A DNA stretch of 9,690 nucleotides from JBFKUL01 sp041635755 (GTDB lineage: Bacteria; Pseudomonadota; Gammaproteobacteria; Burkholderiales; SG8-39), in the NCBI GenBank assembly GCA_041635755.1, contig JBFKUL010000099.1:1-9690 (forward strand). Direction: 5' to 3'. The position numbers and the translations under genes are program-made. The notes beneath the pieces were generated by a model that saw only the letters and a list, made by a program, of their open reading frames with translations, made no database searches and was not told where the DNA came from. Position 1 is the first letter of the stretch. Each line of letters begins with the position of its first letter. Shown here piece by piece: positions 6,061 through 9,690 of this stretch.

Positions 6061-6842
6061 GCGAGCGGCGCAGCGCGATTCTCGCCGAGATGGGCCTGGC
6101 GCCAATATGGCGTGCCCAAGAGTGCGCGGGGCGCGAGCGCGCCGCGGCTGCGGGGCAAGCGCCGGGCCAGGCGGAAAAGCCCGCGCCGGCCGAGTCGCCC
6201 GACGAACCGGTCGCGCGCACATTGTCCAAGGCGTCCGCCGTGCCCGAGGGCGCGACGCCGGCCGTGGCGCGCGAAGCGCGCATTCTGAAGATGGATTGGC
6301 GCGAGCTGAAACTTGCGGTGCCCGCGTGCACCGCGTGCGCGCTGCACAAGACCCGCACCCAGACGGTGTTCGGCGTCGGCGACGAGAACGCCGACTGGCT
6401 GCTGGTGGGCGAGGCGCCGGGCGCCGAAGAAGACCGGCTCGGCGAGCCCTTCGTCGGGCAAGCGGGCAGGCTGCTCGACCACATGCTGGCGGCGCTCGAT
6501 CTGCAGCGCGGCCGCAACGTGTACATCGCCAACGTGCTCAAGTGCCGCCCGCCGGCAAATCGCAATCCGGCGCCGGAAGAAGTCGCGCCGTGCGCGCCGC
6601 ACCTGCTGCGCCAGATCGAGCTCATCAAACCGAAGCTGATCGTGGCGATGGGACGCTTCGCGGTGCAGACGCTGCTCAACACCGAGGCTTCGATCTCGAG
6701 TCTGCGCGGGCGCGTGCACCGCTACGCCGGGGTGCCACTTGTCGTTACCTATCACCCGGCGTATCTGCTGCGCAGCCTGCCGGAAAAGGCCAAGGCCTGG
6801 GAAGACCTGGTGTTCGCGAAGAAAACGATCGCGGGCGCGTGA
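6057..6842 (+). CDS. Family 4 uracil-DNA glycosylase (Fe-S), with N-terminal extension
   Basis: This 261-residue enzyme removes uracil from DNA, starting base excision repair. The catalytic domain begins near residue 80. Four Cys fit the 4Fe-4S cluster: C91 and C94 (CTAC), C163 (LKCRPP) and C179 (APC). Family 4 motifs are GEAPGAEEDRLGEPFVGQAG (118-137) and TYHPAYLLR (231-239) with His233. About 80 residues precede the domain. Residues 1-22 look ordered (RRSAILAEMGLAPIWR) and 23-78 are an Ala/Pro/Glu-rich linker. The short N-terminal segment resembles the clamp-loader-binding peptide of HolD (see findings). ATG overlaps the rimI stop as ATGA, which supports this start despite a poor ribosome site. 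The stop directly abuts that of the convergent gene. Confidence 0.93.
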   Translation: MSERRSAILAEMGLAPIWRAQECAGRERAAAAGQAPGQAEKPAPAESPDEPVARTLSKASAVPEGATPAVAREARILKMDWRELKLAVPACTACALHKTRTQTVFGVGDENADWLLVGEAPGAEEDRLGEPFVGQAGRLLDHMLAALDLQRGRNVYIANVLKCRPPANRNPAPEEVAPCAPHLLRQIELIKPKLIVAMGRFAVQTLLNTEASISSLRGRVHRYAGVPLVVTYHPAYLLRSLPEKAKAWEDLVFAKKTIAGA

Positions 6843-7169
6843 TCAGCCTTGCCAGGCGTGCTTCATGACGTCCAGGCGCAAGGTCTGCGAGTACCGAGTC
6901 TCGGGCGCCTCGATATGCAGCGTCACGACGCGCGAGCCGGGCGCATCGAACGTCAGCGCTGCGCTATAGGTGCCGGGGCGTTCGACGCGGCTCGAGGCGA
7001 GCGTCTCGCCGCGCTCGTCGAGCAGCGCGCAGCGCGCCTCGCCGCGGCCTTCGAGCAGCGCCTGAACCTGGAATGCCTCACCGACCACGCGCCGGTAGGC
7101 CTGGGGATCGCGATTGGCATTGAATTGCAGGCCGTTCACCCGAACAAGGCGCACCAAGGGCTTTGCCAT
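6843..7169 (-). CDS. Unrecognised 108-residue protein, predicted beta-rich and soluble
   Basis: I do not recognise this gene. The product begins MAKPLVRLVRVNG, has no signal peptide or membrane segment, and carries alternating hydrophobic strands (AFQVQALLEG, ARCALLDERGETLASS, GTYSAALTF, SRVVTLHIEAP, SQTLRLDVM), suggesting a small beta sandwich of Ig-like or similar type. It has one Cys (about residue 47) and no obvious catalytic motif. Codon use and GC content look like those of its neighbours, and the opposite strand gives no better gene, so I treat it as real. The ATG has only a weak GGAT upstream. It diverges from the 130-residue gene across a 39-bp gap and its stop abuts the glycosylase stop. 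Function unknown. Confidence 0.7.
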   Translation of the reverse strand: MAKPLVRLVRVNGLQFNANRDPQAYRRVVGEAFQVQALLEGRGEARCALLDERGETLASSRVERPGTYSAALTFDAPGSRVVTLHIEAPETRYSQTLRLDVMKHAWQG

Positions 7170-7208
7170 AGAATCCGCTTCAATATTAGGCTTTTCTAAT
7201 ACGCCAGC
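7170..7208. promoter_or_regulatory. AT-rich divergent intergenic region with an 18-bp dyad
   Basis: This 39-bp gap is notably AT-rich. Bases 7184-7201 form TATTAG-N6-CTAATA, a perfect 6+6 inverted repeat. On the plus strand TCTAAT (7195-7200) is a five-of-six match to a -10 box and would start transcription almost at the ATG at 7209, giving a nearly leaderless message. On the minus strand TAATAT (7188 to 7183) is a weaker -10 candidate for the gene ending at 6843. The dyad could be an operator or just two mirrored -10 boxes. Confidence 0.4.
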
Positions 7209-7601
7209 ATGCTAGCAGAAGAATACGCGCGCGTGGATGCCGAGCTGTCGCGATGGGAGGCACGCCTCCGTGCAGAGGAACCGCTCGAGCTCGAGCCGGC
7301 GCTCGAGGCAGCGAGCTCGGCCGCGCTGGCGCTGATCCGCGCCACCATTGCGGCCGAACGCGGCAAGGCGGTGCCCGCCGAGCACGCCGGCGTGCTCGAT
7401 GCCTTCAAGGTCCTCGTCAAGGGCGATCCGACCTGGAACGCGATCCGCGACAACCTGCGCGAGCTGGTCTATTACCGCAACTGCCTGACCGAGAACCGGC
7501 GCGACGCCCTTCCCGCAGTGCCCGAGCGCATGGCGATCCGCACCGCGCGTCACGTCTATCTGTACATGAAGACGCGCTGCCAGCGCGAAGGATGGCTTTG
7601 A
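7209..7601 (+). CDS. Unrecognised 130-residue protein, predicted mostly helical
   Basis: I do not recognise this gene. The product is soluble, rich in Ala, Glu, Leu and Arg, and looks almost wholly alpha-helical: an amphipathic N-terminal helix (about 2-24), a second helix with LEAASSAALALIRATIAAER (about 32-51), a middle segment DAFKVLVKGD, then helices around NLRELVYYRNCLTENR and TARHVYLYMKTRCQREGW. There is no signal peptide, membrane span or known catalytic motif; two Cys (one in YYRNCL, one in KTRCQ) are present. The ATG lies at the edge of the divergent gap with no clear Shine-Dalgarno, possibly on a near-leaderless message. Its 3' end overlaps the aldo/keto reductase start, which argues it is a real translated gene. 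Base use matches the neighbours. Function unknown. Confidence 0.75.
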   Translation: MLAEEYARVDAELSRWEARLRAEEPLELEPALEAASSAALALIRATIAAERGKAVPAEHAGVLDAFKVLVKGDPTWNAIRDNLRELVYYRNCLTENRRDALPAVPERMAIRTARHVYLYMKTRCQREGWL

Positions 7602-8737
7602 GCGCGCTCGCCGCCGGCGCGGCAACGCGGCGCGGCACCGAGGCGTATACGCAGCGCTTCGGTGAGCACTGCGGCGCGGGGCACTTCAGCGATTTCCTGA
7701 ATCTGCACCTGAAGCTGTCCTCGATCGGCCTGGGCACCTTTCCCGGCGCGGCAAGCGACGAGGTGGACGCGCAGTGCGCCGAGATCGTCGAGCACGCGCT
7801 GCTTGGCGGCATCAACGTGATCGACACCGCAGTGCATTATCGCTACGGGCGCGCGCTCGCCGCGGTGCGCGCAGGGATGGAGCGTGCACGCGCTGCCGGA
7901 GTTTCGCGCGAGCAGGTGTTCGTGGCGGTCAAGGGCGGCTTCCTCGCCTTTGAGCAAGGTCCGCCGCAGGACCCGGAGTCCTGGTTCGACGCCCACATCG
8001 CGGCGCGCGGGCTCGGCACGCGCGCTGACCTCGTCGGCCTCAACCTGCTTTCGCCCGCTTATGTCGCCGGGCAGATCGACCATGCGCGCGAGGCGCTCGG
8101 CCTGCAGACGCTCGACGCGTTCATCGTCGATCAACCAGAGGTGCACATCGCGGCGCGCGGCAAGGAGCTCGTCAACCGGCGCCTGGCGCAGGTGTTCGCG
8201 GTGCTCGAGCAAGCCGTCAAGGACAAGCGCATCGGCTGCTATGGCATCGCGACCTTCGAGGGCATGCGCGCCGAGACCGACGCCGAGGTGTTCCAGTCGA
8301 TCACTTCGATGCTCGGCCTGGCGGAGGGCGCCGCGCGCCGGGTGCGCGGCGAGGGCAGTGCGCGGCCGGGCTTCCGCGTTATTCAGTTGCCGTTCAACCC
8401 GGCCATGACCGAGGGCTTCACGCGCTTCTCGCAGGCCACGGGGCAGGGCAACGTCGCCTCGACGCTGCAGGCGGCGCACCAGCTGCACGTCTACGCGATG
8501 GCGAGTCACGTGCTCGGCAAGGGCCAGTTCGCGACCGCAGACCCGCTCGCCGAGGGCGTGCCGGGTTTCGCCAACCCCGCGCAGCGCGCGATTCAGTTTG
8601 CGCGCTCGACGCCGGGCCTGGGCACCTCGCTCGTGGGGGTGAGCTCGCCACAGCATCTTGAGGACCTGTTCGCGGTGGCGCGCGCGGCGCCGATGGCGCG
8701 CGCCGATTACCTCAGGCTTTACCGCAAGGCGGAGTAG
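7592..8737 (+). CDS. Aldo/keto reductase family protein with Asp at the usual catalytic His
   Basis: This 381-residue protein has the aldo/keto reductase TIM-barrel pattern: LSSIGLGTF (42-50), GINVIDTAVHYRYG with Asp78 and Tyr83, AVKGGF with Lys114, CYGIATFEG (216-224), and near the C-terminus TPGLGTSLVGVSS followed by HLEDLF. Where the family normally has a strand ending in the tetrad His (LDxxYLHNPE), this protein has LDAFIVDQPE with Asp180. Three tetrad residues are therefore present and the fourth is changed, so reductase activity is uncertain. It is longer than typical 280-330-residue members, with extra sequence at about 115-145 and 225-260. The start is ATG 7592, overlapping the upstream gene by 10 bases; TTG at 7598 is an alternative, with GAAGGA at a good distance and a TTGA overlap with the upstream stop. 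It ends 23 bases from the convergent lplT stop. Confidence 0.88.
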   Translation: MALSALAAGAATRRGTEAYTQRFGEHCGAGHFSDFLNLHLKLSSIGLGTFPGAASDEVDAQCAEIVEHALLGGINVIDTAVHYRYGRALAAVRAGMERARAAGVSREQVFVAVKGGFLAFEQGPPQDPESWFDAHIAARGLGTRADLVGLNLLSPAYVAGQIDHAREALGLQTLDAFIVDQPEVHIAARGKELVNRRLAQVFAVLEQAVKDKRIGCYGIATFEGMRAETDAEVFQSITSMLGLAEGAARRVRGEGSARPGFRVIQLPFNPAMTEGFTRFSQATGQGNVASTLQAAHQLHVYAMASHVLGKGQFATADPLAEGVPGFANPAQRAIQFARSTPGLGTSLVGVSSPQHLEDLFAVARAAPMARADYLRLYRKAE

Positions 8738-8760
8738 GGAGCGCGGCTCGGCCCGACCCG

Positions 8761-9690
8761 CTACGCGCCCGGCGCCCGCTTTGCGCCAGCATGCGCATGA
8801 TGATGCGGATCCTCGGCCTTGGCGAAAGCGAGCAGACGCGCCACCTCTCGCCGATGGACGCGCCGGTTGTGCCGGAACCAGAGCCACACCACGGTCATGG
8901 TGCCGGCGACGAACAGGCCGAAGATCGTGATCACGGTATAGATCGAGAAATCCAGCGCGAGCAGCAGCGAATACAGCGCGATCATCAGCAGGATCGAGAT
9001 GTTCTCGTTGAAGTTCTGCACCGCGATCGAGCGCCCGGCACCGACCAGGTGGTGGCCGCGGTGCTGCAGCAGCGCGTTCATCGGCACCACGAAGAAGCCC
9101 GCCATGAAGCCGATCGCCACCAATAGCGGCACCGCGACCCATACGTCGCGCGCCAGGTTCATCAGGATCACGAACAGCCCCATGCCGATGCCCAGTGGAA
9201 TGACCTTGACCGCCCGGTTAAGGCCGATGCGCATCGAGGCAACCACGGCGCCGATCGCGATGCCTACCGCAGTCACCCCTTGCAGAATGGCCGCCTTGGA
9301 CAGGCCGAATCCGAGCGCGACACGCGCCCACTCGAGCACGATGAATTGCAGCGTCGCGCCGGCCCCCCAGAACAGCGTCGTCACGGCGAGCGAAATCTGG
9401 CCGAGCTTGTCGCGCCAGAGCATCGCCACGCAGTGCGCGAAGTCCTTCATCGTGTCCCACGGATGCGCCGGCAGCGGCTTCATGCGCACGCCGGTCCTGG
9501 GCACGTAGAGGTTGAAGAACGCCGCAGCGACGTAGACTGCGACGATCACCGCGATCGCCGCCTCCGGCGGCGTGTCGATGCCGGTGTCGAAATGCGGCAG
9601 GTCGTACCCGAGCAGGTAGGCGGATACCCGGTTGCTGATCAGCACGCCGCCGAGCACTGTGCCGAGAATGATCGAGGCGACGGTGAGGCC
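8761..9690 (-). CDS. lplT: Lysophospholipid transporter LplT, N-terminus outside window
   Basis: LplT is an MFS-type inner-membrane protein that moves lysophospholipids to the inner leaflet for re-acylation (with Aas in E. coli). The window holds the C-terminal 309 residues and the frame is open through base 9690; E. coli LplT has about 400 residues, so roughly 90 are missing. Several hydrophobic helices are visible, with segments typical of LplT: SNRVSAYLLGYDLPHFDTG, LFWGAGATLQFI, GFMAGFFVVPMNALLQHRGHHLVGAGRSIAVQNFNEN and IYTVITIFGLFVAG. The last 20 residues form a cytosolic-looking tail with the His-rich run PHHHAH. It converges on the aldo/keto reductase gene across 23 bases with no clear terminator hairpin and T-tract. 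LplT near tsaB-rimI-udg fits betaproteobacterial gene order as I recall it. Confidence 0.92.
   Translation of the reverse strand, partial: GLTVASIILGTVLGGVLISNRVSAYLLGYDLPHFDTGIDTPPEAAIAVIVAVYVAAAFFNLYVPRTGVRMKPLPAHPWDTMKDFAHCVAMLWRDKLGQISLAVTTLFWGAGATLQFIVLEWARVALGFGLSKAAILQGVTAVGIAIGAVVASMRIGLNRAVKVIPLGIGMGLFVILMNLARDVWVAVPLLVAIGFMAGFFVVPMNALLQHRGHHLVGAGRSIAVQNFNENISILLMIALYSLLLALDFSIYTVITIFGLFVAGTMTVVWLWFRHNRRVHRREVARLLAFAKAEDPHHHAHAGAKRAPGA

Noticed and set aside
8738..8760. GC-rich imperfect repeat between the convergent reductase and lplT stops, as a bidirectional terminator
   Set aside because: The two arms leave almost no loop and there is no T-run; not supported.
7556..9142. 528-residue minus-strand frame spanning the aldo/keto reductase and the end of lplT
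   Set aside because: Arg-rich with no domain; both covered genes have clear family motifs in their own frames.
1..9690. Search for CRISPR repeats, tRNA, rRNA, insertion sequences, phage or defence genes
   Set aside because: No regular direct repeats, cloverleaf sequence, transposase or defence-type domain was seen; nearly all sequence is explained by the listed genes.

Overview
The window is high-GC, gene-dense bacterial chromosome with short gaps, start/stop overlaps and several GTG/TTG starts. The order tsaB-rimI-family 4 uracil-DNA glycosylase with lplT nearby, together with the protein families present, suggests a betaproteobacterium (Burkholderiales or a relative). This placement is by gene order and protein resemblance only; no rRNA or other phylogenetic marker was tested. 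I see no tRNA, rRNA, CRISPR array, insertion sequence, integrase or phage gene.

Layout. (1) 1-1140, plus: the C-terminal part of an M20 metallopeptidase, cut by the left edge. (2) 1163-4831, minus: a probable five-gene operon read right to left. It holds a tartrate/D-malate-type beta-decarboxylating dehydrogenase, a divergent paralogue starting on a GTGA overlap, a DUF3185-type small membrane protein, a two-cluster ferredoxin with one cluster ligand replaced by Ser, and a ten-helix EamA/DMT transporter with a TTG start. (3) 4832-4921: a 90-bp divergent control region with a TAAAAT box on each strand. (4) 4922-6842, plus: tsaB, rimI and a family 4 uracil-DNA glycosylase, joined by two ATGA overlaps. 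(5) 6843-7169, minus: a small unrecognised protein whose stop abuts the glycosylase stop. (6) 7170-7208: a 39-bp divergent gap with an AT-rich dyad. (7) 7209-8737, plus: an unrecognised 130-residue protein overlapping an aldo/keto reductase-fold protein. (8) 8761-9690, minus: the C-terminal 309 residues of the lysophospholipid transporter LplT, cut by the right edge.

How the genes may work together. The two dehydrogenases probably act on related 2-hydroxy dicarboxylates, and could form a mixed oligomer or a catalytic/divergent pair. The ferredoxin, DUF3185 protein and transporter follow in the same direction, but a shared pathway is not shown. tsaB and rimI belong to tRNA t6A formation and ribosomal protein S18 acetylation; the glycosylase is co-translated with them and repairs uracil in DNA.

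Most of the window is ordinary housekeeping and metabolic sequence. I found no clear new multi-gene system. The points most worth a second look are a HolD (Pol III psi)-like N-terminal peptide on the glycosylase, loss of an expected substrate Arg in the second dehydrogenase, Asp at the usual catalytic His of the aldo/keto reductase, and the Ser ligand replacement in the ferredoxin.
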